Shown piece by piece: positions 1-12,022 of a stretch of 64,000 nucleotides of DNA. Source of the DNA: Microcebus murinus (taxonomy: Eukaryota > Chordata > Mammalia > Primates > Cheirogaleidae); NCBI RefSeq assembly GCF_040939455.1, contig NC_134104.1, positions 11,245,501 to 11,309,500 of the forward strand, written 5' to 3'. Under the pieces are notes generated by a model. That model searched no databases. It saw only the letters and a list, made by a program, of their open reading frames with translations, and was not told the origin of the DNA. Every line of letters begins with the position of its first letter. The stretch's first letter is position 1. The position numbers were made by a program, and so were the translations under genes.

Positions 1-214
1 TGGTGACAGCCTCTTCTGAGATGCAGACTTATCTTCTCATAGCGAAAGAGGGTGAGAGAGCTCATGGGGTCCCTTTTATAAGGGCACTAATCCCATGCAT
101 GAGGGCTCTCCACTCATGGCCTAATCACTCCCAAAGGCCCTATCTCCAAATACTATCACATTGGGGGTGAAGATTTCAACATATGAATTTTAGAGGGACA
201 CTAAATATTCTCAT
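1..214 (-). mobile_element. MaLR-type LTR fragment (MLT1/MST-like), antisense, cut by window edge
   Basis: The stretch with 'ttataagggcactaatccca', 'catgagggctctcc' and 'aaggccctatctccaaatac', ending in 'ttttagagggacac', matches the antisense strand of a mammalian MaLR LTR. The left part lies outside the window. Subfamily not resolved. Confidence 0.7.
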
Positions 215-419
215 ATTAAGGACCACTTAGCTCCTGGTCTTCTCTGGGGAGGAGCCTCCCCAGCAAGAACCAGGGTTCCTTTGACTACACTGTCCTCCAC
301 ATCTACCCCCAAGATAGACAGGCCTGGCCGCAGGGAATGTCTATGTCCTCTATAGGGATGGATCCTAGAGTCCCTAGGTGGATTCTCTCAGTTTCCTGTT
401 GGCTGCAACAGAGCAATTA

Positions 420-869
420 TGTGTTAGATATTTCTGCATAACATACCGCCCCAAAACTTAGTGGCTTAAAACAATAACAATGTACTCTTCCTCTGAATTC
501 TGTGGTGAAGGAGGTGAGGCAGGGCTCAGCCAGGCTGTTTTCTGCTTGCACGTGATGCCAGCTGGGATCCCGGGTGTCACTGCATTCAGCTGGGAGCTCA
601 ATTGAGGGGTGACATCTCCAAGATGGCCACTCATCCCCTAGGTCCCTCCCTGCACGGCCTCTCGCCTGGTGGCCCAGATGTCTATGGGACAGTAGCTGAA
701 GCGGAAGCTGGGAGACCATTCAAAGTCCAGATCTGGAACCGGCACTAGTCACTTCTGCCACATTCTATTGGTCAAAGCAACTCATAAGACCCGCTCAGCG
801 TCAGGGGCAGCCAACTCTAGCTCTCCATGGAGGAGCACCAAAAATGTTGGCTGTCTTAACCGCACCACA
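420..869 (-). mobile_element. MLT1-type solo LTR (ERVL-MaLR), antisense
   Basis: It starts at 'tgtgttagatatttctgcat' and continues with 'ccccaaaacttagtggctta', the inverted 3' end of the older MLT1 subfamilies. Near its other end is 'tcacttctgccacattctat', another MLT1 hallmark. No internal retroviral sequence flanks it, so it is a solo LTR. Short open frames inside are incidental. Confidence 0.8.
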
Positions 870-1254
870 TCAGCATGCCCACACTTTTGCAGATTTCTGA
901 CGAATCGCTATTAGAAGCAGATATAAAAGGGCACATAGACATCCCTTCTCTGCTCCCCTGGATCTGGCAGCACTCAGAAACATTTTTGGAGTTTTAGTGG
1001 TACTGGGTATATATATCAGTAGCGTAGATTGCCATATAAGGCAAAAAGGAAGATCTACATATAAACAATGCAACCAACTATCCAAATGTCATGCCAAATA
1101 AACCACCAAATAAACCTTGAACAGTCAAATATAAAAGATTTCTACCCTGCTGGTGGTGCTTACTTACTGTGTGTGCTGGTTGTGGGAGACCTACTGTATA
1201 CAATAAACAGGATAACTAGGCAATCGATATCATAAGTGTTATGGGGTAAAATGC
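870..1254. other. No recognisable feature
   Basis: AT-rich single-copy-looking sequence between an MLT1 LTR and an L2. I see no coding or RNA signal. Confidence 0.5.
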
Positions 1255-1840
1255 CACAGGGTTAGAAAGATGGGAGTGCTGGGTGGAGGAGGTCACAATT
1301 TTAAATAGGGAGGTGAAGGCAGATCTCATTGAGAAGGTGACATCTGAGCAAAGACTTGGGGAAGGCAGAGAGTGAGCCCTGGGGTTATCCAGGGATGCTC
1401 CAGGGACAGGAAACAGTGCAAAGGCCCTGCGTGTTTGGAAGAACGTGGGTGGGTGGCGGTCAGCATGGAGTGGGGTCAGCCAGGGGGAGAGTGGAAGGTC
1501 CGAGATGAGGTCCAGGGACCAGGGGTGGGGTCTGGACAGGGGCAGATGATGTGGGGGCTCTGAGCACTGGAGAGACTTTGGCTTTGACTCTAAGTGTGAC
1601 AGAGCAGCCCGGGAGGGTGTGAAGCAGAGAGCTGCCTTGGCCTGACTGAGGGTTTTAAGAGACCATCTTGACCACTGTGTTAAGAGGACACTGCGTGAGT
1701 CAGGGAGACCAGGTGAGGCCACCATGAGACTCCAGGCACAGCATGACACAGCCCTGCTGGAGGTGGTGGCAGTGGAGTGTGAGAAGTGGTCATATTCTAT
1801 ATCTTTATAAGTTTAGGTTTTGCTAACAGATTGGATGTGA

Positions 1841-1889
<49 letters not shown>

Positions 1890-1980
1890 TCAAAGATGCC
1901 ACCAAGGTTTAGTCCTGAGCCATGCAGCCACTCGGGGAGGTGAGAAAGACTACAGTGACTTTTTGGTGCCATCTGCTAGT
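1255..1980 (-). mobile_element. L2 LINE, antisense, interrupted by a GA microsatellite
   Basis: In order it carries 'gtgacatctgagcaaagact', 'gcaaaggccctg', 'gactttggctttgactctaa', 'gggttttaagagaccatctt', 'gtcagggagaccagg' and 'cagattggatgtgaggtgag'. This is the inverted order of the 3' half of ancient L2 elements. The internal simple repeat is an expansion of the L2 'gagagaaagagagg' stretch. The 177-codon frame on the minus strand (1216-1749) has no reverse transcriptase motif and is decayed. Confidence 0.85.
1844..1887. repeat. (GA)22 microsatellite
   Basis: An uninterrupted GA dinucleotide run inside the antisense L2, likely polymorphic. Confidence 0.98.
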
Positions 1981-2261
1981 CCTGCAAAGTCCCGGCCTGC
2001 CTGGTCATCTGCAGGTTGGTTTATCACTTTTCCTTTCTACCAAAACAGCCCTGTCTGTTCCAGCCTGTGGTGGAACTTTCCATGGAAAGCCCTGGCTTTA
2101 ACCCTGCAGGTAATCAGCTGCTCTTGGCCCTTCCAGCTTACCTGAAGTATAATTGGCAAACAAAAATGTTATATTCATTTTTTTAATACATGTGATATTT
2201 TGATATATATTATGAAGTCATTATTAGCACCATCAAGCTATCCAGTACCTTGTATAGTTAC

Positions 2262-2337
2262 TTTGTGTGTATATGTGTGTATGCATGTGTGCATGTGTGT
2301 ATGTGTGTGGGTGTATGCATGAGTGTGTGTGTGTATG
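2262..2337. repeat. TG-rich low-complexity tract
   Basis: Imperfect TG/TATG/CATG repeats inside the L1 fragment. Confidence 0.9.
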
Positions 2338-2677
2338 GTGAGAACACTTACGATCTAATCTCAGCAAATTGCAAGTATACAATACGTTACTGTTAACTAT
2401 AGTCACCATGCTGTATATTAGGTCTCCAGATCTTATTCATCTTAGAACTGCAAATTTGTACTCTCTGGCCAACAACTTCTCATTTACCCCACCCCAGACC
2501 CCTGGCAATCTACTCTCTGCTTCTATGTATTCAGCTGTTGTAGATCTCACACGTAAGTGAAATCAGGCAGTATTTTCCTTTCTGCATCTGGCTAAGTCAC
2601 TTAGCATAACGTCCTTCAGGTTCATTCATGTTGTCACAAATTACGGGATCCCCTTTATTAAGGCTGAATAATATTCT

Positions 2678-2706
<29 letters not shown>
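2678..2706. repeat. (TG)n microsatellite at an L1 inversion junction
   Basis: About 14 TG units where the antisense L1 piece meets the sense piece. It probably grew from the short TG/CA stretch found at that point in L1 elements. Confidence 0.95.
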
Positions 2707-2709
<3 letters not shown>

Positions 2710-2711
2710 TA

Positions 2712-2945
2712 CATACCGCAATTTATGGAAAGAGTATGAAGGTTCCCTGCAAATAGAAAAGAGAACTCCCATATGAGCCAGCAATCCCTCTTCTGGCGTA
2801 TACCCAAAGGGCATGAAATCGGCACCTTGTCGAGACACCTGTGCTCCCGTGATTGCTGCTGTGTTGTTCACAGTAGCCAAGATATGGAAACACTCAGCTG
2901 CTTTCGGTAAAAAGAATAGTTGGCTTGTCCATGAAGGTCTCCCCT
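2712..2945 (+). mobile_element. L1 fragment, sense orientation (inverted 5' part)
   Basis: It carries 'ttatggaaagagtatgaagg', 'cccatatgagccagcaatcc', 'gcgtatacccaaagg', 'ttcacagtagccaagatatg' and 'gaaacactcagctg', the plus-strand order of L1 just upstream of the piece at 2141-2706. Confidence 0.8.
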
Positions 2946-4559
2946 AGAGCTCATTCATTGTGAGCACTTGTTTAGGAAATGGGGAAACTATTTTTAGAAA
3001 ACGGTGTGAAATCACGGATGAACACTTTCAAACTCACAACTAGATTTAGATTCTTCCAAAACCAATGCTGGGGAAACCACTATTTATAGTCATGAGCCTT
3101 CAATAAAGTAGATCACTGTAAATCGAGAGATGGGGGGGGTCCCGATGAGTATGGCCTTGATCACATGATGTATCTTCCCAGGCATAAGTTTCTATCGCCT
3201 TAAAGTGGGAACATTACCAGTGACTGAGAGAGCAGAGATAAGGATTATATGATCATTCATGTTTGTACTCAATGAATGGTGACTATAGTTGGCAAAATAA
3301 GAATGCTTATTATTTTGTGTGGCTTTTTCCACCTTCTCCTGGAAAATGAGAAATGAATGTCCCATTTTATATATATTTATACACACATATGTACACATGC
3401 ACATACATAAATGTATGAATATGTACCTATGTTTTTTAATGTGGGGGTAATTAAATACTGCTTTTAATTTTAGGTATATCCTTTGGAATTGAGCTCTCTC
3501 TTCTTACATCACTTCTGTTTCAGTGATATAAAAATACTAATGTACTCTTTTTTTTTTAATTCCAGCCTCCTCCACTCCAAAATTATTATACTCATTGCAT
3601 TGAATTTCCAAGGTCATTTAAAAATGCCTTTGGAAATACAGTCCCAGCATTTGTGGAATGGCTTTGTTTGCTCAAATCCCTGGCTAAAGATGGCTTAGGT
3701 GACATTCAGTGTGCTCCCTTTTGGAAATCCTAGAAATCCACTGCTGATCTGACAGGGCGGCTTGATCTTTCTGGAAGCATTTGGGAGCCCATTAAAACAT
3801 CCAAGAGTGCCGGCTTCCTTTACTGCTCAGATGAATGGCACTTATTTGAATAATACTTAGATATTCAATACTTAGTTGTCTTTTGAAGTTAGAATCAAGG
3901 TTTAAATTTCCAGGTACTTAAAATTGCTTTTACAACCAAATTTCCAAATTGCTCAGGAAAAACTTAGACTGAAAACCTTAACAAGTGGTTAAAACTAAAA
4001 GCATCCTACAAACCCAGACATGGAAGATGCTAAAACAACATCATCAGAAAAGTAATGGGTACTTACCCCCTCAGCCTCACATTTTGTGTAAGACTATTTG
4101 AAATATTGGAACTTTGATAGAAATTTCTTGTTAATGTCTTTTCTCACTTTCTGAAAAAGGTTTCCCTGCAAGCCACATACTGAAACATTGTCTTTAGGAT
4201 TGTTTACTAGTTTTTTTTCTTCTTAATCAGTTTCCATTGAAAAAGTCACTGAAGTGGTGGTATAATTTACTGTCACCTCTACTATCCATTTTGGCAGCTT
4301 AGCATGTATATTTGTAGAGCAACAAGGTATCGGCCAAGAAAGTCCTTGAACATAGGTTCTGTGAGCATCCTGTCCCTCCAACCAGACTCACTGGGGCCGT
4401 AGGTGGGCAGCGTGCCCTAAGCAGGCATGGTACTAATGTTGTGAGTTGTTAGCTTAATTTTTTCTAAAATTTCTGGTTCATTTCAATTACATTTTTCCTA
4501 GGACAGGGGTAATAAAAACCTTTCATAATGAAAAATTTCAAGCATATTTTTGAAATTTA
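2946..4559. other. Mostly unassigned AT-rich sequence
   Basis: No convincing gene. It holds a G7 run near 3130, an AT/CA-rich low-complexity patch at 3360-3420 and T-runs. Short frames are within chance expectation. Confidence 0.45.
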
Positions 4560-4770
4560 ATTGCAAAATTAAAATAGTTTTACGAATTCTCATGTCCCCA
4601 CCATCCAGATCCAACAATTATCCATAGGTAGCCAGTCTTGTCTCATCTATAATCCCAGTTTCCTAAGGTATTTTGAAACAAATCCAGACTTTATATTATT
4701 TTATCTATACATATTTTAGAAGATAAAAGAGAAGGACTTAAAAATCATAACAGCATAGAATGAAGGCCAT
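4560..4770 (-). mobile_element. Old L1 (L1M) 3' fragment, antisense
   Basis: 'ccccaccatccagatccaac', 'aattatccataggtagccag' and 'gtattttgaaacaaatccag' follow the antisense order of L1M 3' ends. Confidence 0.7.
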
Positions 4771-4919
4771 TTATTTTGAGTCCTGGCTTGTGGACTGGTG
4801 CTAATTCCAGCATTATTTTGTCACTGTTGACTTGCTCCTTGGGACATGCTTGTCTGATTCAACAAAAAAGCATAAATTACATTTTTGTTTCTACGACCTG
4901 GGACTGCATTTTGAAAAGA

Positions 4920-5060
4920 GGATTTATTTATTCAACAAATATTTGCTAATTCCTACTATGAGCCAGAAATATGCTCTGCAGTGGAGATTCAGAGATAAAA
5001 CACCCTAAACTGGGAGAGATGCAGGCAAGTCAGCTTTGATACAAACACAAATATAAATAT
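4920..5060 (-). mobile_element. L2 LINE 3' end, antisense
   Basis: 'ttattcaacaaatatttgct', 'cctactatgagccag' and 'ggagattcagagataaaac' are the inverted terminal part of L2. Confidence 0.75.
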
Positions 5061-6640
5061 AGCTCGATACACTTTATGGCAGAGGTGTGTATGGGTTGCT
5101 CTATGTCGCAGAGAGATTTCTTTCTCTTATCCATAGTTTCAAAAAGCACCTTGATCCTGGTCAACTTCCAACTGTTGATTATGCATTAATGTAGGATATA
5201 TAATTACCATGCATATTAGGTCTCTATAGGCTTATCACAAAACAAACTAAAGGAGATGCCTTTCTGGGTTCATGCAACTTGAATGAAACGGCTTGAATTG
5301 TTTCCCTTCAATTTCCTCCCCAACACTGCACACAGTTCTCTGTCGTGGTAGCAGAAACACTTAAAATGATTTCTGTGCTTAGAAGTGGGGGAAGGACGAG
5401 AGAGAGAGAGGACACAGGAGGAAAAGCAGGAGGAGGAGGGCAGACACTCACAGGGATTCAACGGTGGCTAGGTCCCCGTGGGCTCCCTGACTGGTGGGAG
5501 GTGCCACCAGCTGCCTGGGTTTGGAGATAAAGTGAGGGAAAATCTGTCAAATGCGTGTGACACACACATGCACACACAGCCACTCTCAACCCCGATCTCT
5601 GAGAGTTTCAAGTTTATCACCTGGGGTCCGGTTGGCCTGGGGCGGGTGGGTGGTGGGTGCAGCCTCCTTGGGCAGGGGTCCCTCATCCTCCCACCCTCTG
5701 TCCCTCTCTTCCTCTCCTTGGGTCCCTGGCACCTGCTAGTGGGAAGCCCAGCTCAGGGTTGGGAGCTGCTGTTCCCTGGCGGGGGATGGGCAGTGGCTTC
5801 TGGATTGGGATGGACAGATGGCTGTTCCCAGGATTACCCTTTTCCCTCTCTGCCTCCCTCTCTGGGGCCGGGGTCCCTGGGCTGGACCCCTGGCTGGGTG
5901 AGCCCTGCCTGTGAACTGCTGGGAGTGCTCAACACCCCCTCCCCGGGGGCCTGAAAGTGCTATGCTAGGTGGGGCCCAGGAAGCCCCATCTGTTCCCAAC
6001 CCCTCACCTCCCTGACCCCCCAACAGAGTCTTCACCCTCACCCCTCCTGCCCTGCTGTCCCTGGAGAGGTGCCCTCCCTGAGTGCTCGTCATGGGGCCAT
6101 AAGGCAGTTGTCACAAGTCTAGGTAAATCGTACTCTCTACTGGTAGGGGCAGGTGGGGGGCCTTGGGGAGAGAAAGCTCCCACTGGTCACCACTGGACCC
6201 TCCACTTATTGGCCACAAACCCTGGGGCCACTTCCCTCCTTTGTCCAGAGCAGGGACAGCCCCCATGTGGATATTTTTTATGGTGATCCTAGAATCTCAG
6301 TTGGGTTTTCCTGAATTTGGAGCCTGAGACAAGGGCTTGGGGGGGCAAGGAGGGAGGGATGTTACTTGGGAGGGGGTCCAGGAAACAGGAGGGAGGGAGA
6401 AGGAGGTGAGAAAGAGAGAGGGAGGTAAAAGTTCATTACTAAGACTGCTGCTAGAGCCAACAGGGGTCTTGCAGGCGAGAAAAATGTCCTTGAGAGAGTA
6501 GCTGCCCAGGTGGTTCAGAATGTGTGAAGCGTTTGCAGTCAGGCCTTTCCCCCGCCAAGCAGACAGACAAGGGCTGGAGGGACTAGGGAAGCCCCAAGTT
6601 GCAGTGAAATGTGTTCTAATCCACGTAGTGGGTCCAGATT
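5061..6640. other. Unassigned; GC-rich block 5.6-6.3 kb
   Basis: No gene supported. The part around 5600-6250 is rich in G and C runs, including a clustered G stretch near 5638-5660 with G-quadruplex potential. The 158-, 105- and 118-codon frames on both strands overlap each other, have no recognisable domain, and fit low stop-codon density. Confidence 0.45.
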
Positions 6641-7084
6641 CCCCCTCCTGCTTAAAATGACTTACACTCATCCAATTTGGCAAATATTGGTTGAACACCT
6701 TCTACTGTGTTTAATGGAATCTGAAATATCATCGACTATAAGGCATGCTGTTATTTTAAGAAGCTCTAAGAAAAAAGCTGCCTAATCAACTGTGACACAG
6801 CACGAAATGCAAGACACTTCGCCAGGTCAGAGACGTGCAAGTGTAAGAAGAATGTGGGCCTTGGGATGGGCACAGAAAGCGCTACAGCCTGCTGGGCATG
6901 CTGGGGGTGGGGAAGGGGATCAGGATCAGGGTATAGAAACCATCTGTGTTCCCCCAAGAGGAGTAAAGCTGTGCAGAGAGACGCCATGATGACACGCCAG
7001 GACAGGAGGGAAGAACAGATCAAACACCTTCAGGCTCCAGAGGAGGAGAGATGACTCCTGGTAGGGAGGAGGCAGGGAGGCCTT

Positions 7085-7230
7085 CCTGGACCAAGTGGTG
7101 GTATCTAATCTAAGCTGGGCTTAGAGGATGACAGGGTTTGGGCTCTAGAGGGTAAAGGGAAAGGCATTCCAGGTGGCAGGAACAGCACAGGCAAAGCCTC
7201 TGAGCAGTCCTGGAAATGGTCATTGTACTT
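7085..7230 (-). mobile_element. L2 LINE fragment, antisense
   Basis: 'aaaggcattccaggtggcag', 'gaacagcacaggcaaagcct' and the flanking words follow the inverted L2 order seen again at 1255-1980. Confidence 0.65.
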
Positions 7231-8689
7231 GCTTGGGATGTAGGATTTGGGGGTGAGCATCAGGAAGCAATCAAGAATTAGGAAAGCAATGAACATGGCC
7301 TTTGACCCAGAAACCCCGCTCCTAAGTACACGACCAAGAGCAACTCACCCTCAAGGGCACTGGAGAAGACACCTGGACGTTCCCAGCAGCACTGGGGAGG
7401 GTACAAAGGTGGGGACAGCTTCTTCACAAGGGAAGGGCAGGGCAGGGGTAGGGCGCAGCTGCTCAGAGTGTTTCTTTACAACAACCCAATTGGATGGGGA
7501 GCGGCAGGGGAGACTGAGGCAGGACAGGCCAGACGGGAGGCGGTGAGAGTGGAGAAGTGGCTGAGAATGGCTCTGTAGGGGAAGGGCCGACAGGACTTGG
7601 TGACAGGGAAGGTGATGGCAAGAGTGGAGCCTGGGAACTTAGGACAGGGAGCAGGGTGCTTTTTTTTTTTTTTTTTCTAAGAAGGAGGGAAGCAGGGGTG
7701 ATTTATTTGCTCTTGTTCACGGCATGCTCCGGGTGCTATGCCTGCGTTTAAATCATCTGGCTTCTGTGACGTGAATCTCTTCCCGTTCTCATCCTCCTTC
7801 CTCAGCTCCTCTGCTCTGTGGCATGCCAGCTCCTTGGGCCCTGTCTTTGGGTCACGAGGCTCCTCTGGACCTCACCTGAGGGGCTCAGTCCTCTGAGCTG
7901 AGTTATTTCCCACATGAAATGCCCACATCTTTGGGACTCTCTTCTTTCCCACATGCTCCCTGTGTGTGAACAGGGCACCACTGTCCGCACGACCCCCCGG
8001 TCCCAAAAGCCACCATCTGTCCTCCTCTCACTTCATCTCCACTGCCAGCTTCTTTTGCCTGTCCCCCTCATGCCCCGTCTCAGGTTGTCCTGACTCCCAT
8101 TTGGCTCCGGGTGTTGCCATGACAACCTGCTCTCCAGGTGTGGGTGTCTCTTGCTTTCCATCCAGGCCTGCGGGTGTTGCTGGCCATGAACCTAGAAGTT
8201 CAAGGGAGGTAGCATTTTTTGGGCAAAGCTTGACCAACGGGGGAGGGAGCTGATCAGTTCCTCTTCCTTCCCCTATGTAGACAATTCTGAGGCACCTTCT
8301 AGAGGCTTCCTCGGGGGTCTCCAGCCCCAGCCAACCACTGGGGTAACCAGACCAATGACACCGCCTAGGGGTGCTTCCTCCTCCTCCTTCCACTCCTCGT
8401 AGTTCCATTGCTGTTCTTTGGGATCAATTCCTAAACCGCCTACACGTAAGCCCTTGTCATAGGCCCTGCTTATCTGAGACCCCAAGCTAAGAAGCCTCTA
8501 GAACACCCCTCAGAGCTCTTCCCTCCAGCCATGCTCCACTTTCCTAATTCACACCTGCACCCCTCATGTCTGGGCTGCTCACAGCAGCTCACCTAGCCGG
8601 TTTGCCTCTTATCTTGTCCTATTTTAACTCACCGACTGCATTTTAGCCAGGATGAGCTATAAGTGAATATCTATATCTCTTCTCTGCTT
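7231..8689. other. Unassigned sequence
   Basis: A short L1-like scrap lies near 7285-7370 and a T-run at 7661-7677. The rest is single-copy-looking with short unsupported frames. Confidence 0.4.
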
Positions 8690-9190
8690 TAAGTCCTTGA
8701 GAAGCATCTCATCACCTACAGGATAAATTCCAAGCTCCATAGCATGGAACACAAAACGTCCTGTCGCTTGGCCCCAATCTATGTCTCCCTGAAGCCTCCT
8801 GGGCTGTTTTCTGCCTCTTGTCCAACAGCCTGGGAACTGCAAGTTGCATTCAGTTTGCTGGCCTGCACCATATGCATTCATTTGCTGGCCTGCACCTGTG
8901 GTTTCATCGCTCATGCCCTGGTGCTTTGGGTCATACTCTTGCCTGAATGTGGCCACCTTCGGCCAATCTTCATATGTTCTTTAAGAATTAACTTGGGTGT
9001 AACCTGTGGCCATCCTGACGGACCCCTGCAGGCCACCCACCTCTGCCTGACCCTGTGCCACACCAGGTCCTGTTTATCTGTGTTCCTCCAGGAGAGGGTC
9101 CACACCCAGTAACCTCTAAATCTCCACCACTAACACTGTACCTGGCATACAGCAGGTGCCCAGGAAACATACTTGTGGACTAAATTCTAA
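8690..9190 (+). mobile_element. L2 LINE 3' region, sense
   Basis: 'aggataaattccaagctcca', 'tagcatgg' and 'gcctgaatgtggcc', then the terminal 'ctggcatacagcaggtgccc', run in L2 order. A 28-bp-period tandem duplication (8846-8896) lies inside. The 122-codon frame at 8744-9112 is decayed L2, not a host gene. Confidence 0.8.
8846..8896. repeat. Two-copy tandem duplication, period 28 bp, inside L2
   Basis: 'tttgctggcctgcacc' occurs at 8854-8869 and again at 8881-8896, each preceded by 'gcattca'. Copy two lacks one G. Confidence 0.95.
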
Positions 9191-9435
9191 ATTAAATCTC
9201 CGTTGATAAAAACTCTCTGTTGGCTGCATCTCTGATGGTTGGTGGTCCCATGGGGTAGCACGCCGCTGAGACGCACCGGAGAGGAAGGGCTGAGGAATTT
9301 GTCCTCAGCTGCCAGGGGGATTAGACCGCACCTCTGGGTGGCTTTGCGTCAGCACTGCCCTCCTGGCTGACCCTTGTCTAGCCACTCCTCTCTTTTTCTT
9401 CAAAAACATGCACCCCACTTTCTAGTACCAAAATC

Positions 9436-9894
9436 TGCATTAGTTTCTCAGGGCTGCCATAACAAGGTACCCCAAACTAGCTGGCTTAAAACAACAGAAA
9501 TTTAGCATCTCACATTTCTGGAGGACAGAAGTCCAAGATCAAGGTGTTGGCACAGCCATGCACCTTCCAAAGACTCTAGGGGAGAATCCTTCGCTCCCTC
9601 TTCCGGCCTCTGCTGGTGGCCAGCGCCCCTCGAATTCCTTGGCTGTGGTTTCATCGCTCCAGTTTCTGACTCTGTTGTCACATGGCCATCTTCCCTCTCT
9701 GTGTCCTCAAATTTCCTTTTCCTTACAAGGGCACCCATCATCAGATTTAGGGCCCATCCTAATCCAGTGGGCCCTCATTTTAACTTGATGACATCTCCCA
9801 AGACACTATTTCTAAAGAAGGTCACAGTCACAGAGGCCATGGGTCAGGACTTTGCTGTATCTCTTTTTTGGTGTGACACAATTCAACCCCAACA
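9436..9894 (-). mobile_element. MaLR-type solo LTR, antisense
   Basis: It begins 'tgcattagtttctcagggct', continues 'tggcttaaaacaacagaaat' and 'ctggaggacagaagtccaag', and ends 'gacacaattcaacccc'. The plus-strand LTR at 55594-56031 is a relative in the opposite orientation. No internal retroviral DNA is present. Confidence 0.8.
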
Positions 9895-9904
9895 ACGATT
9901 CACG

Positions 9905-10055
9905 GAACACCTTCTGTGTGTCAGGGATTGTGTTCGGTCTGATGCACACAGAATCATGTTTAATTTTCTCCCCAACCCTGCCAGGTAGGGAATACTATCA
10001 CTTTGATTTTACGTGCAAGGGTACAGAGAGGCCACACAGCTGGTTAGGAAATAGG
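9905..10055 (-). mobile_element. MIR-like fragment, antisense
   Basis: 'caccttctgtgtgtcaggga', 'ccctgccaggtagggaatac' and 'cagagaggccacacagctgg' resemble inverted MIR. Diverged. Confidence 0.55.
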
Positions 10056-10783
10056 AGTCCTCTGTGCTACGTGTCGCGCACCGTCTCCCGTGACCCTGTG
10101 AGCAGGACAGTTTCAGGGTGGTACAAAAGGCCCTTACCTTCTGCAAGCTGAAATATTTTTATTGTCATTTTCTTTTTATCCCTCACAGGTAGAGTCCGCA
10201 TCAAAATCTCTAAAGAAAAAGTAAGAATCTGTATAAGGAAAATCGATATGCGATGATGAACAAGAGCATCTCGGAATCAGAAGTCGAGCAAGACGTGGGC
10301 TACTGTTATTTTCTGAAAGTCCTGAAATAGTAGGGGAAAAAAGAGAAAAAAGAAAAAAGAAGGAATGCCCAAACAGGGCTACGGAAATAAAGTATGAGGT
10401 ATTTTACTGTGTTTACAGTGAACAAGTAAACACTTTGGCATGTCAAAAACGCCAAGTATGTCAGCATTTAGCCTCAGTTGGAGATAACATGAAAAGGCTG
10501 AAAGGTGAAGCCTTCTGAGAACAGGAGCTCTGGTTCTGGGCTGGACCCCAAAGCCCAGAGCAGGGCAGAGCGAGCAGCTCGTGGTGGTCTGCGCCGCTGG
10601 GCTCCGTTCTGCGGGAAGGACCAGACTGTCTGCACAATAGCCAGTGCAGGTGGGCTGTTGGACATGAGGCCCAGGGAGGGGAGGGCCTGGCCCAGAGCAG
10701 GCTAATGGAGCAGTTGGTGACCCCGTTTCCCTGGCTTTTAGCTAAAGACACCCCAGATGTCCTGGGAGAGCCGTTGGATGCTC
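10056..10783. other. Unassigned sequence
   Basis: An A-rich purine patch at 10330-10365, otherwise unremarkable. Overlapping short frames on both strands have no support. Confidence 0.4.
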
Positions 10784-11165
10784 TCAGCCATGGATTTTCA
10801 TGCCCCTACTAGGATTAGCCCCAGAGTAGTGGTTTTCATTCAACAAAAATCTTTTTAGAGAAAACCTTTTCCTGGAGGACCTAAAGCCTGTGGTTTCAGA
10901 ATGAATCCAGAAAAAAACACCCTGGGTGAGGGGAGTGGGAGCTGCCAGCCTCAGTACAACTCCTGGAGCAGACGTTTGAGGCTTGGACTCAAGCCAGTCT
11001 GGTGCATTCCATTCTGCATTCTGATCTTCTTGGACTGAATTTCTCCATCTGCAATCAGAGCTACCTGGCTCCCAACTAAACCTGTTGAACCAGAATCTGG
11101 GTAGAGTTAGGGAGGGGATAGAGGTGTCATAGATGATTTTTATATGCACCAAGGCTGAGGACCAT
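10784..11165 (-). mobile_element. hAT-Charlie type (MER5-like) element, antisense, diverged
   Basis: Read on the minus strand it begins 'atggtcctcagccttggtgc' with 'aaaatcatctatgac' and later 'cagattctggttcaacaggt', resembling MER5-type ends. Its far end 'agtggttttcatt' suggests an inverted terminus. A less clear example than 52318-52500. Confidence 0.5.
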
Positions 11166-11432
11166 CATTCTAAGCCTTGGGGTGGAGGTAGGCTGTAGAA
11201 GATGGTGGTAAGTTGCCATTTCATGGGTGTGGATTCTTGAGAGCCGGAGAGTCAGTTCAAGTGACTGGGAAGGAGGAGGCCTAATGCTGGGCTGGGCAGA
11301 GGGTGTGCCATTGTGCTAACTGAGGAAAGAAGCTGCTGGCGGCTGCTAAGGGAAGACTGAGCCAGGCAGCATGCCCTGAGCCTCAGCTACTAAACAATTC
11401 TGGCCCTCGTATCAACCTGCTGCCTTGCCATT

Positions 11433-11975
11433 TATTCCAGTTACCATTGCTGTGCAACAAATCACCCCAAAATTTAGTGGCTTAAACAACAATAATCATT
11501 TTATTATCTCTGACACTTTCTGTGGGTCATGAGTTCAGGGAAGGTTCAGCAGAGCAGTTCTGTCTTGGCATCTCTCATGTGGTTATAGTTAGATGGTGGT
11601 TAGAGATAGAAATCAAGGATCTGGAACAACTGGGGGCTGGCTGTATGTCTCGTCCTCTCTCTCTGTGTATTCTCGCCTGCCTCTCCAGGAGGTCTTGCTG
11701 CATGAAGTGGTTTGGGCTTCCTCACAACATGGCCGCCCTGGGCCCTTTCATAGCACGGTGTCTTGGGGCCCTGCATGAATGTTCCAGTGAACAGGGTGGA
11801 AGCTGCACCTCCTCTTACAACTCAGCCTGAGAAGTCACACAGTGTCATTTCCATCACAGTGAGTTATAAGGCTGCCTGAGCAGAGCCCTGACTCTCAACA
11901 GAAGGAGTATCAAAGTCCCATAACAGAAGATCAAGTGAGATGGGAGATATTCTTGGAGCCACCTTTGGGAATTAT
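11433..11975 (-). mobile_element. MLT1-type solo LTR, antisense
   Basis: 'ccagttaccattgctgtgca', 'aaaatttagtggcttaaaca', 'tttctgtgggtcatgagttc', 'cttcctcacaacatggc' and terminal 'ggagccacctttggg' are in inverted MLT1 order. Small frames within it are chance. Confidence 0.85.
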
Positions 11976-12022
11976 ATATATATATATATTATTAATATAT
12001 TTGGATATTTATGTATATAATA
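11972..12022. repeat. AT-rich simple repeat
   Basis: Near-pure TA repeats right after the LTR end. Confidence 0.85.

Larger units (their letters stand above)
2141..2706 (-). mobile_element. L1 3' region, antisense (3' half of a twin-primed L1)
   Basis: Markers include 'ttaactatagtcaccatgct', 'gcttctatgtattcag', 'cacttagcataacgtccttc' and 'aaggctgaataatattc', all from the inverted 3' region of mid-age L1 (L1MA/MB type). The TG-rich 2262-2337 and (TG)n 2678-2706 tracts sit inside it. The next feature is the adjoining L1 piece in opposite orientation. Confidence 0.85.

Noticed and set aside
1216..1749. 177-codon minus-strand frame
   Set aside because: It lies on the sense strand of a decayed L2 but shows no reverse transcriptase or endonuclease motif, so it is a relic.
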